From: Aliidongia sp035943795
Lineage (GTDB): Bacteria > Pseudomonadota > Alphaproteobacteria > ATCC43930 > CGMCC-115725
DNA length: 64,000 nucleotides
Assembly: GCF_035943795.1 (NCBI RefSeq)
Contig: NZ_DASZBY010000008.1
Location: 1-64,000 of the forward strand
Reading direction: 5' to 3'
The position numbers and the translations under genes were made by a program. The notes beneath the pieces are model-generated. The model did not search any database. It was not told the DNA's origin and saw nothing but the letters and a program-made list of their open reading frames with translations. This document shows, piece by piece, positions 56,150 through 64,000 of this stretch (position 1 is its first letter; each line of letters starts with the position of its first letter).

Positions 56150-57088
56150 TTATGCCACCCGCGTCAGCAATGGCTTGCCCGCGAAATGGGCGACCAGATT
56201 GTCGACGACCAGCTGTCCCATCGCGGTCCGCGTCTCGAGCGTGGCGCTGCCCTGATGGGGCAGCAGCACGGTGTTCTCCATCGAGAACAGCTCCTCCGGT
56301 ACCTTGGGCTCGTCCTCGAACACGTCGAGTGCTGCATGGCCGAGCTTGCCCGACTTGAGCGCATCGACCAGGGCAGCCTCATCCACGACCGGACCGCGGG
56401 CGACGTTGATCAGCGTGCCCTCGGGGCCCAGCGCCTCGATCACCTCGCGGGAGATCAGGTGGAACGTCTGCGGGGTCAACGGGCAAATGACGCAGAGGAA
56501 ATCAACATCGCGGGCCAATGCCACCAGGTCCGGCACATGGGGCCATTTGGCATCGGGCTTCGGGCGCGGGCCGTGCCACGAGACCTGCAGCTTGAACGCC
56601 TCCGCCCGCGTCGCGATCGCGGCGCCGATGCGACCGAGGCCGACGATGCCGAGCTTCTTGCCGGCGACGGCCTGGCCCAGCGGATGGTTGCCCTTCAGCC
56701 AATGGCCGGCGCGCACGAAGCGGTCGGCGCGGCTGACCATGCGGGCGGCGTCGAGCAGCAGGGTCAGCGCCAGGTCGGCGACATCGTCGGTCAGCACGTC
56801 CGGCGTGTTGGTCACCGGGATGTTGCGCGCCTTGGCGGCCGGCACGTCGACCGCGTCATAGCCGACGCCGAAGTTCGCGATGATCTCGGTCTTGGGCACG
56901 GCATCCATCAGGGCAGCGCTGGCGCCCCTGCCGCCGGAGGTCGCGATGGCGCGCACCCGGTCCTTGATGCCGGCCAGGAAAGCCGCCTGGTCCGCGGCCT
57001 CGTACAGCTTGTGCAGGATAAAATTCTCGTCGAGCGAGCGCATGGTCGGCGCCGGCATCGGCGAGGCAACCAGGATTTCAGGCTTCAT
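56150..57088 (-). CDS. D-isomer 2-hydroxyacid dehydrogenase (glyoxylate/hydroxypyruvate reductase-like)
   Basis: 312 residues. NAD(P)-binding GIVGLGRIGAAIATR; catalytic Arg in NVARGPVVDEAALV, Glu in FEDEPKVPEE, and His in LPHQGSATLETR. The His-Gln pair is typical of hydroxypyruvate/glyoxylate reductases. ATG at 57088 has GGAGAG upstream. It is 33 bp downstream of the hutH gene and may be co-transcribed. Confidence 0.9.
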   Translation of the reverse strand: MKPEILVASPMPAPTMRSLDENFILHKLYEAADQAAFLAGIKDRVRAIATSGGRGASAALMDAVPKTEIIANFGVGYDAVDVPAAKARNIPVTNTPDVLTDDVADLALTLLLDAARMVSRADRFVRAGHWLKGNHPLGQAVAGKKLGIVGLGRIGAAIATRAEAFKLQVSWHGPRPKPDAKWPHVPDLVALARDVDFLCVICPLTPQTFHLISREVIEALGPEGTLINVARGPVVDEAALVDALKSGKLGHAALDVFEDEPKVPEELFSMENTVLLPHQGSATLETRTAMGQLVVDNLVAHFAGKPLLTRVA

Positions 57089-57121
57089 CGGCACGCTCTC
57101 CTCGTATTTCGTATGATGATA

Positions 57122-58684
57122 TCACTCGGACGGCAGGATACCCGTCACCAGCCGACGGAACCAGCCCTCGCCGACGAGCGCCGTTGCCGCAGCCATGTCG
57201 GGTGCCATCACCCGGTCGCGATCGAGGAACGGCACACGGGCGCGCAGCGCCGCCTGGGCCTCGGCAAGGCGCGGACTGGTCTTAAGCGGGGCACGGAAAT
57301 CGATGCCCTGAACCGCCGCCAACAGCTCTATGCCGACGATCACCGCGGCATTCTGCGCCATCCGGCCGACCCGCCGCGCGCCATGGGCCGCCATGGAGAC
57401 GTGATCCTCCTGGTTGGCCGACGTCGGCAGGCTGTCGACGCTGGCCGGATGGGCCAGCATCTTGTTCTCGGCCGTCAGGGCGGACGAGGTAACCTGGGCG
57501 ATCATGAAGCCGGAATTGAGCCCGGGTTCGGCGACCAGGAATGCCGGCAGGCCGCTGCTCATCTTGGCATCGACCAGGAGCGCCATGCGACGTTCCGAGA
57601 TCGAGCCGATCTCGGCGACCGCCAAAGCCAGCGCGTCGGCGGCGAAGGCGACCGGCTCCGCATGGAAATTGCCGCCGGAGATGATCTCGGCCGTGCCATC
57701 GACCTCGTTGCGGAACACCAGCGGGTTGTCGGACACGCCATTCGCCTCGCGGCGCAGCACGCCGGCGGCATAATTCATCAGATCGACGATCGCGCCCATG
57801 ACCTGGGGCTGGCAGCGCAGGCTGTAAGGGTCCTGCACCCGGTCGCAATCGACATGGGATGAGCGGATTTCAGATCCGGCAAGCAGTTCGGACAGCTTCT
57901 CCGCGACCGCGATCTGGCCCGGCTGGCCTCGGACCGCATGAATGCGCGCCTCGAACGGCACGTCGCTCCCAAGCATGGCATCGACCGAGAGCGCACCGGC
58001 GACCAGACCGGCGGCAAAGGCGTTCTCGACCGCGAACAATCCCGCGAGCGCGAATCCGGTCGAGGCCTGGGTACCGTTGAGCAGCGCCAGGCCTTCCTTG
58101 GCCCCGAGGGTGACCGGCTTCAGCCCGGCCTTGTCGAGCGCCGCCGCGGCCGACATGCGCTCGCCCTTGAGGCTCGCCTCGCCTTCCCCGATCAGCGGCA
58201 GGGACAGATGGGCGAGCGGCGCCAGATCGCCCGAGGCGCCGACGGAGCCCTGGGCCGGCACGCAGGGCAGCAGCCCGCGATTGACGAACTCGATCAGCAG
58301 TTCGAGCGTCGGGCGGCGGATGCCGGAATAGCCCATGCCCAGGCTGTTGATCTTCAGGATCAGGATCAGCCGGACCAGTTTGTCCTCGAGCAGCGGCCCG
58401 GCGCCGGCCGCGTGGGACAACACCAGGTTGCGCTGCAAGGCCGCGACCGACTCGTTCGGAATGCGCGTGGTCGCGAGGCTGCCGAACCCGGTATTGACGC
58501 CATAGGTCGCACGGCCGCTCGCCAGCACCTCGCCGACCGCCTCGGCCGACCGTTCGATGGCATCCCAGGCACCGGGCGCCAGCCGGACCGGCCGGTCGCT
58601 TTCCAGCAGCGCCCGCAGTTCCCCCAGCGACAATTGCCCAGGCACCAACTCGAAATGACCGTCGACCACCCGCTTCTCCTTCAC
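57122..58684 (-). CDS. hutH: Histidine ammonia-lyase
   Basis: 520 residues. The Ala-Ser-Gly triad that forms the MIO cofactor is in GSVGASGDLAPLAH. YGVNTGFGSL, SHAAGAGPLL (the Ser-His selectivity residues of HutH) and SANQEDHVSM match histidine-specific enzymes. It converts histidine to urocanate and ammonia. The other hut genes (hutU, hutI) are not adjacent, so the pathway is split or the enzyme serves another route. Confidence 0.93.
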   Translation of the reverse strand: MKEKRVVDGHFELVPGQLSLGELRALLESDRPVRLAPGAWDAIERSAEAVGEVLASGRATYGVNTGFGSLATTRIPNESVAALQRNLVLSHAAGAGPLLEDKLVRLILILKINSLGMGYSGIRRPTLELLIEFVNRGLLPCVPAQGSVGASGDLAPLAHLSLPLIGEGEASLKGERMSAAAALDKAGLKPVTLGAKEGLALLNGTQASTGFALAGLFAVENAFAAGLVAGALSVDAMLGSDVPFEARIHAVRGQPGQIAVAEKLSELLAGSEIRSSHVDCDRVQDPYSLRCQPQVMGAIVDLMNYAAGVLRREANGVSDNPLVFRNEVDGTAEIISGGNFHAEPVAFAADALALAVAEIGSISERRMALLVDAKMSSGLPAFLVAEPGLNSGFMIAQVTSSALTAENKMLAHPASVDSLPTSANQEDHVSMAAHGARRVGRMAQNAAVIVGIELLAAVQGIDFRAPLKTSPRLAEAQAALRARVPFLDRDRVMAPDMAAATALVGEGWFRRLVTGILPSE

Positions 58685-58884
58685 CCGACCTCAGAATCGA
58701 TCGCCGGGACTAGCACGCGAGGCCGCTCGGAACAACGGCCGGCGATCGCGGACCCGAGGTCCGGCCCCGCGATCACGATACGCCAAGATTCGGACCTTGC
58801 ACGCCACGCACAAAGCAACTCGCTGTGATCTTGCGCCGTTTGCCATCATGATCGGTTCATCACGCCGATCGGGAGCCCGCCGCC

Positions 58885-59823
58885 ATGGTCGCTCGCTTGA
58901 TCCTAGCCGCTTTGTTTCTGTGGGTCGCCGACGCGCAGGCCCAGGACATGCCGACGCTGACGCTCGGCATCGGCGACCGAACCGGCTTCGCGCCGCTGGT
59001 CCTGGCCGAGAAGCAGGGGCTGTTCAAAAAGCATGGCGCCGACGTCCAGGTGAAGGTCATCGGTCAGCAGGACCGACTGGCCGCACTCACCTCCGGCGTG
59101 GTCCAAGGTGTTGCCGCGACGGTCGACACGATTGTCGTCTGGACCGGTTCGGTCCGGCTGTCCCAGGTCCTGGTGCTCGATCGCTCCAAGGGCGCCGACG
59201 GGGTGATGGTGCGCACGGGGATCGCGAATTTGCAGGATCTCAAAGGCAAGACCATCGCGGCCGGCGCGCCTGGAACCCCGTCCTATTACTTCCTGGCCTA
59301 CGCCCTGATCGCCAACAGGATGAGCCTGAAGGACGTCAAGCTCCGGACCCTCTCGCCGGAAGCCGCGATGCAGGCCTTCGTCGCGGGCCAGGTCGACGGT
59401 GCGTCCCTCTACGAGCCCTATATGTCCCGGGTCCGCGCCCAGCCCGGGACCGGGAGCCTGCTCGTCTCCACCGCTGATTTCCCGATCGTCTGCGACACGC
59501 TGGCGTTCCAGCCCGACTATCTCAGCCAGCACAAGGCGGCGGTGGCGGCCGTCGTCGCCGGCTGGTTCGACGCGCTTGCCCTGATCCAGTCCGATCCGGA
59601 CAAGTCCTTCCTGATCATGGGTGCAGCCGCCGGTCAGTCGGCCGATGCGTTCAAGGGGGCGGCCCGGTCCGTCGACTGGATCGGCCACAAGACCAATCAG
59701 GGCATGATGGATGGCGTCCTGCAGGACCTGGCCCATACCGCGACCGAGATCCAGGTCCAAGCCGGCGTGCTGCGCAAGGCGCCCAGCACGTCGCGCCTGG
59801 TCGACGCCAGCTTTGTCGACTGA
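58885..59823 (+). CDS. Orphan TauA/SsuA/NMT1-type substrate-binding protein
   Basis: 312 residues. Signal peptide MVARLILAALFLWVADAQAQ; then LTLGIGDRTGFAPLVLAEKQ and GLFKKHGADVQVKVI, the standard NitT/TauT receptor start. PSYYFLAYAL and VDGASLYEPYMSRV line the ligand site. There is no permease or ATPase nearby. The 200-bp region 58685-58884 holds promoters for it and for hutH. Confidence 0.88.
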   Translation: MVARLILAALFLWVADAQAQDMPTLTLGIGDRTGFAPLVLAEKQGLFKKHGADVQVKVIGQQDRLAALTSGVVQGVAATVDTIVVWTGSVRLSQVLVLDRSKGADGVMVRTGIANLQDLKGKTIAAGAPGTPSYYFLAYALIANRMSLKDVKLRTLSPEAAMQAFVAGQVDGASLYEPYMSRVRAQPGTGSLLVSTADFPIVCDTLAFQPDYLSQHKAAVAAVVAGWFDALALIQSDPDKSFLIMGAAAGQSADAFKGAARSVDWIGHKTNQGMMDGVLQDLAHTATEIQVQAGVLRKAPSTSRLVDASFVD

Positions 59824-59938
59824 GGCCGCGAGCGGGCGGGATAAATACATCCAAAAATTGTCACGGGCCGATCGAAAAACCCGTTGCTAGCCTTCCCGGA
59901 ATTCGGTCAACCGACCGATCGACCGCAGGAACATTTCG

Positions 59939-60649
59939 ATGCCATTCAAGCATTGCTCTTACCGCACGTTCGCACCGCTGTTCATGGCGGTACTGCTTCT
60001 CACCGGCTGCGAGACGCGGTCGATCTCGAACGCCGGCTATCCCGGTTCGACGAACGCGCTCTATCGCGGCGAACTCGCCGATCTCGACGTGTTGGGCGTG
60101 CAGAACAGCGGCCCGATCACCGACGAGCACATCGCGGACACCCTCGTCGCCAGCAGGAAAATCGCGCCGCGTCCGGACGAACCCATCCTCGTCGTGCAAT
60201 CCGGAGCCCAGACGCCGGACAGCGAGTTCCTCACCGCACTCGACGCCCATTTCACCATCGGCACTTTCTCGGGAATCCCGCCGCAGAGCCGCGATGATTT
60301 CGCCCGGAAGATCCGCCTGATCGCCGCCCAGGGCGGTTACGGCCAGATCCTCTGCTATTGGGGCACCCTGGAGAGCGCCAAGACGAACGAAGTGACCAAG
60401 GCTGTCTCCTGGGTCCCGATCGCCGGGTGGCTGCTGCCGGACCAGACCCAGAAGATGCGCATCGCCCTGCGGGCCGTCCTGATCGACGTGCAGAGCGGCA
60501 ACTGGCGCATGTACCGGCCAGTTCCACTCGACGACGAGCAGTTGAGCGCGATCTTCAATCGCCGGGGCAGCGACCAGGACCAGGTCGTCCGGCTGAAGCA
60601 GGCGGGTTATACCGCGCTCGCGCACGATCTGATCGAGAGCGCCGGCTGA
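59939..60649 (+). CDS. Lipoprotein of unknown function
   Basis: 236 residues with a clear lipobox LLTGCETRS near residue 24. The mature part has KIAPRPDEPILVVQSGAQTP and a hydrophobic WVPIAGWLLPDQTQKMRIAL stretch but no family I recognise. It is probably outer-membrane attached. It is followed 104 bp later by the TonB-C repeat gene on the same strand. Confidence 0.78.
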   Translation: MPFKHCSYRTFAPLFMAVLLLTGCETRSISNAGYPGSTNALYRGELADLDVLGVQNSGPITDEHIADTLVASRKIAPRPDEPILVVQSGAQTPDSEFLTALDAHFTIGTFSGIPPQSRDDFARKIRLIAAQGGYGQILCYWGTLESAKTNEVTKAVSWVPIAGWLLPDQTQKMRIALRAVLIDVQSGNWRMYRPVPLDDEQLSAIFNRRGSDQDQVVRLKQAGYTALAHDLIESAG

Positions 60650-60753
60650 AACGCGCCCATCCACGCGAAGGACCTGGACCGCGATGAGTGCGGTTGAGTT
60701 GCGACGTGCACACAACTCTTGTAAACGTTACGGCGTCAATCAAGAGAAGAACC

Positions 60754-61881
60754 ATGATCCGTTTTCGAATATTTTCCGTCGCCGTTTTCGTTCTCTTGAT
60801 GGCCGGTAACGCAGGGGCGGAAACGGTACCCGCAGCACCGATAGAGCGCCCGCTTCCCGAATATCCGACGGCGGCGAACGGGACGGAGGGGTCGGTCAAA
60901 CTTCATTTCCGGATCGATGCCAATGGTCGTGCGACCGATGTTGCCGTCGTGGAAGCCAGCCCTCCCGGCATCTTCGAGAATTCCGCCGTGGCGTCGGTCG
61001 GCCAATGGCGTTATCGCGCACGGCAGGAGGACGGCAAGGCTGTCGAGCAGCCGGACAACGTCATTCTTCTCAAATTCAAACCCGAACCGGCCGACCTGGT
61101 ACCGGCGCTGCTTCGCAAGTGGCACCCTTACTATCCAAGCCAGGCTTTCGACGACAAACTCGAAGGCGACGTCACGCTTCGTTTCGACACTGATACCCTC
61201 GGCATGGCGGAGAACGGTGTCGTTCTGGAAAGCACGTTGCCTCACGTCTTCGATGCGGCAGCGTTAAAATCCCTTGAAAATCTGAAATTTCAGCCCGTCA
61301 TGATCGATGGCAAACCTCAACCGACGACCGGCCTGAAACTCACGATCCCTTTTCGCTTGGCAGACGCCTATTTGGAACCAATCCGCATCGGTTCCGGTGG
61401 CCCCGCCTATCCGCCAAAAGCGTTGAACAGCGCGACTCAGGGATATTGCCTGGTCCATTTCAAGATCACGGAAGACGGTTCGACCGAGAATCCGGAGATT
61501 TGGGACACCGCACCCCGAGATATGTTTGCGTATACCTGCCTGGCGTTCGCCCGATCCGTTCGGTACCAGCCCCCGGGACAGGAGCCTCGTGGCCATATCG
61601 ACCGCGAACATAGTATGATGATCCGGTTTCTTCTCGACCAATCCGGTTCGAGGCGTCCCGATGACATGCGGCCGGAAGATTGGGTGCGCATTCAATATAC
61701 GGTTACAGCGGATGGCCATATCAAGGACGCAAAAGTCATCGCGACGTCGCGTCCGGCAGTTCCGACGGATGAAGCGCTGCGACAGATACGCAGCCGGCAT
61801 GTGAAGCCATTCGTCGAAAACGGCGTCGCTGTGGAAAAACCCAATCAGATTGTCGTCGTCAGAGGGGCCAAGGATGGTTGA
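60754..61881 (+). CDS. Exported protein of four TonB-C-like repeats
   Basis: 375 residues. Signal peptide MIRFRIFSVAVFVLLMAGNA, then four units resembling the TonB C-terminal domain: PLPEYPTAANGTEGSVKLHF (about 30-105), HPYYPSQAFDDKLEGDVTLR (about 120-195), GGPAYPPKALNSATQGYCLV (about 210-295) and VRIQYTVTADGHIKDAKVIA (about 310-370). It lacks the Pro-rich spanner and N-terminal anchor of TonB. AAGAGAAGA precedes ATG at 60754. Base composition is less GC-rich than the neighbours. The function is unknown. Confidence 0.8.
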   Translation: MIRFRIFSVAVFVLLMAGNAGAETVPAAPIERPLPEYPTAANGTEGSVKLHFRIDANGRATDVAVVEASPPGIFENSAVASVGQWRYRARQEDGKAVEQPDNVILLKFKPEPADLVPALLRKWHPYYPSQAFDDKLEGDVTLRFDTDTLGMAENGVVLESTLPHVFDAAALKSLENLKFQPVMIDGKPQPTTGLKLTIPFRLADAYLEPIRIGSGGPAYPPKALNSATQGYCLVHFKITEDGSTENPEIWDTAPRDMFAYTCLAFARSVRYQPPGQEPRGHIDREHSMMIRFLLDQSGSRRPDDMRPEDWVRIQYTVTADGHIKDAKVIATSRPAVPTDEALRQIRSRHVKPFVENGVAVEKPNQIVVVRGAKDG

Positions 61882-61904
61882 CGGCAATGGCGTAGGTTCT
61901 CGAC

Positions 61905-64000
61905 CTACTCTGCCGCAGCCGCCGGCCTCCAGCCGATCTGGTGCAGGCAGCGGTCGATCCATTGCTTGGTCAGTTTCTCCTGGACGCCGTTCTGGCTGAG
62001 GCGCGTGCGCAGGCTGGCGAAATCGACGCGGTCGAGGGACTGGTCCTGGTTGAAGCAGGAGAACACCACCGTCTCCGCCCCGGTCGCGGGGTCCCTATGG
62101 ACCTGCAGGCACTGGGCGCAGATCTCCTTCATCATGCATTGCATCGGTGAATTGATGCTGCCAACCGCCTCATGTCCGGGCTTGAGGTAGGGTTGCAGCA
62201 CGCCGTGCCGGGCGCGGGCGACCGCGTTCATCATACCATCGGAGCCGATCGCGACGATGCGGTCGACCTCGTCGAACGGGATCGCCGGCGGACCCAGCTC
62301 GCCCGCCGCATAGCTGCGCATGGCCTCGACGATATTGCCGACGTAGCGGCTGTCCTGGGGCCGGGTCGGCTCGAAGCCCGGACCCTCGTCCGAGCACCAG
62401 ACGATGAGATCGGCCGCGCGCTCGATCTCCTCGACCTTGTAGCGATCGATCATGCGCTTGTAGCCGGCGAAATAGACGACGCGCGAGCCTTGGGCGCGCG
62501 CAGCCTGGCCGATGGAGAACAGCACGGCATTGCCGAGCCCGCCGCCGACCAGCAGCACGGTCTCACCGGCTGGTGTATGGGTCGGCGTGCCGGTCGGCCC
62601 CATCAGGATCACCGGTTCGCCCGGTTGCAGCAGCGCGCAGAGATCGGACGAGCCGCCCATCTCCAGCACGATGGTCGACAGCAGGCCTTGCTGCTTGTCG
62701 ACCGAGGCACCAGTCAGGGCCAAGCCTTCCATGGCGAGCCGCGTCCCCTCGACCGATTGCGCACGGGTCTCGTAGTTCTGCAGCCGGTAGAACTGGCCCG
62801 GCTCGAACGCCTCGGCCGCGAATGGCGCCCTGACCGAGACCTCGACGATGGTCGGGGTCAGGCGCGTGATCGCATGAACCGTCGGTCGCAGACCCCGGTT
62901 CATGGTCCGTGCCAGATCCGCGGGCGTCGGATCGGCGGCGGCGCGGCGCGCCAGCACGCGGCTGACGGTCGGATAACCCTGCTTGGCGCTGCCCATCGCC
63001 TTCACTACATTGCCGGCGAACGAGGGGTGCAGGTCGCCGAAGAAGCTGATGGCGCGACCGTCGGCCCGCAGGCTCATCAGCACATGGACCGCGCCGGGCT
63101 TGGCACTCTTTTCCGGCTTCACCGGCTGGCCGGCTTCGTCACAGGCTTGGAAATAACGGCCATCGAGCACGATGTTCGCCGGGTCCTCGCGGCCCAGCAC
63201 GGTGTTGGGCTGGGTTCCCGCCGCGATCAGCACGGTGCGCGCAGGCAGGGTGATCGTCGCGTCGGAAGGGCCCAGGCGGCCGGCCTCGTCGACGACATGG
63301 GGCGTCATGGTGATGCCGCGCGCCTGGCCCCATTCGTCGATTTCGACCTCGGCGGGCGACAGGCACTCGGCGATGCGGATGCCCTCCTCCAGCGCCAGCG
63401 CCACTTCTTCATGGTTCAGCGTATAGCTGGGCGCGTCGACCAGGCGCCGGCGATAGGCCATGGTGACGCCACCCCACCCATCGATCAACTCGATCAGGCG
63501 CGGCGCGCGCCCCTCGGCCGCGGCGGCGGTCCGTTCCGTCCTGATCGCCCGGGCGTGGGTGATGAATTCCTCGGCCGCCTCGATCTCCGGCACACGCCAG
63601 TCGGCCCGCACCGCCTCCACGCCACGCTCGGCCACGAGGGTCTCGTAACGCGCCAGGAACTTCTCGACCTGGACCGGATAATAGGCCAGCGACTCGGTCG
63701 CCGTGTCGATCGCGGTCAGGCCGCCGCCGATGACCACCACCGGCAGGCGGACCTGGAGGTTGGCGATCGAGTCGGGCTTGGCAGCACCGGTCAGTTGCAG
63801 CGCCATCAGGAAGTCCGACGCCTGGCGCACGCCCGACGCCAGTCCGTTCGTCATCGGAATCACCGTCGGCCGGCCGGCACCGGCGCACAGCGCCACATGG
63901 TCGAAGCCCAGCTCGAATGCCCGGTCGATGGTGAGCGTGCCGCCGAAGCGCACGCCGCCGGTCATGGTGAATTCGCGCCGGCGTTCCAGCAGCAGCCGGA
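61905..64000 (-). CDS. Large flavoprotein: GltD-like plus ferredoxin-reductase-like domains (partial)
   Basis: At least 697 codons are visible and the frame stays open to the right edge, so the N-terminus is missing. The first part has the NAD(P)H/FAD motif LPVVVIGGGLTAIDTATESL of GltD-like amidotransferase-type oxidoreductases. The second part is ferredoxin-NADP reductase-like (FEPGQFYRLQNYE; GETVLLVGGGLGNAVLFSIG). A C-terminal Cys segment (SPMQCMMKEICAQCLQVHRD, then FSCFNQDQ) may bind an iron-sulphur centre as in PyrK. It probably passes electrons between NAD(P)H and an unseen partner. Confidence 0.88.
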   Translation of the reverse strand, partial: RLLLERRREFTMTGGVRFGGTLTIDRAFELGFDHVALCAGAGRPTVIPMTNGLASGVRQASDFLMALQLTGAAKPDSIANLQVRLPVVVIGGGLTAIDTATESLAYYPVQVEKFLARYETLVAERGVEAVRADWRVPEIEAAEEFITHARAIRTERTAAAAEGRAPRLIELIDGWGGVTMAYRRRLVDAPSYTLNHEEVALALEEGIRIAECLSPAEVEIDEWGQARGITMTPHVVDEAGRLGPSDATITLPARTVLIAAGTQPNTVLGREDPANIVLDGRYFQACDEAGQPVKPEKSAKPGAVHVLMSLRADGRAISFFGDLHPSFAGNVVKAMGSAKQGYPTVSRVLARRAAADPTPADLARTMNRGLRPTVHAITRLTPTIVEVSVRAPFAAEAFEPGQFYRLQNYETRAQSVEGTRLAMEGLALTGASVDKQQGLLSTIVLEMGGSSDLCALLQPGEPVILMGPTGTPTHTPAGETVLLVGGGLGNAVLFSIGQAARAQGSRVVYFAGYKRMIDRYKVEEIERAADLIVWCSDEGPGFEPTRPQDSRYVGNIVEAMRSYAAGELGPPAIPFDEVDRIVAIGSDGMMNAVARARHGVLQPYLKPGHEAVGSINSPMQCMMKEICAQCLQVHRDPATGAETVVFSCFNQDQSLDRVDFASLRTRLSQNGVQEKLTKQWIDRCLHQIGWRPAAAAE

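Noticed and set aside
56186..57862. 558-residue frame opposite the dehydrogenase and hutH
   Set aside because: Antisense shadow without domains.

Overview
This is a GC-rich, gene-dense chromosomal stretch from a Gram-negative bacterium, most likely an alphaproteobacterium of the Rhodospirillales type. The clues are a DUF3126 protein (an alphaproteobacterial family), outer-membrane and lipoprotein genes, Tat-exported ABC binding proteins, a two-gene glycine decarboxylase P-protein and very high third-position G+C. I see no rRNA, tRNA, CRISPR array, insertion sequence, integrase or phage gene. The last gene runs off the right edge.

Layout. 0-4 kb: a LysR regulator divergent from an orphan branched-chain-amino-acid-type binding protein, then an exported phosphoesterase. 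4.2-9.1 kb: a partner-switching signalling locus with an RsbW-type kinase domain, a CHASE2-SpoIIE phosphatase, a metallo-beta-lactamase-fold protein and a STAS antagonist; a FecR-domain protein and an OmpA-type lipoprotein are embedded on the other strand. 9.3-12.4 kb: an exported protein with a PEP-CTERM-like tail, an unrecognised 439-residue protein and a DUF2333 protein. 13.3-17.5 kb: a tightly overlapping operon of a DUF3034 outer-membrane protein, an exported truncated haemoglobin, a cupredoxin and a membrane GGDEF/EAL protein. 17.7-26.2 kb: mixed genes including serA, an S10 serine carboxypeptidase, DUF3126, a PAS histidine kinase and DUF1003.

26.3-35.4 kb looks like a catabolic island for 4-hydroxyproline or a related compound. 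A polyamine-type ABC importer, an amidohydrolase and a FadR-type GntR regulator read leftwards. A DapA-family lyase/deaminase, a proline-racemase-family epimerase and a DadA-like oxidase read rightwards, with a 17-bp direct repeat in the divergent promoter. 36.2-41.0 kb: a tandem glycine riboswitch followed by gcvT-gcvH-gcvPA-gcvPB and a strong intrinsic terminator. 41-49 kb: small unknown genes and housekeeping or accessory enzymes (PhzF, YcgN-like, MFS, GNAT, EpmC-like, PaaI thioesterase, haloalkane dehalogenase).

49-56 kb is a sugar-acid island: a CUT1-type ABC importer, an SDR dehydrogenase, KDPG aldolase and KDG kinase. It is followed by a 2-hydroxyacid dehydrogenase, a histidine ammonia-lyase and an orphan TauA/SsuA-type binding protein. 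59.9-61.9 kb carries a lipoprotein and an exported protein built from four TonB-C-like repeats. A large flavoprotein (GltD-like plus ferredoxin-reductase-like) is cut by the window end. The most unusual systems are the partner-switching locus, the periplasmic globin/cupredoxin/c-di-GMP operon and the four-repeat TonB-C protein.
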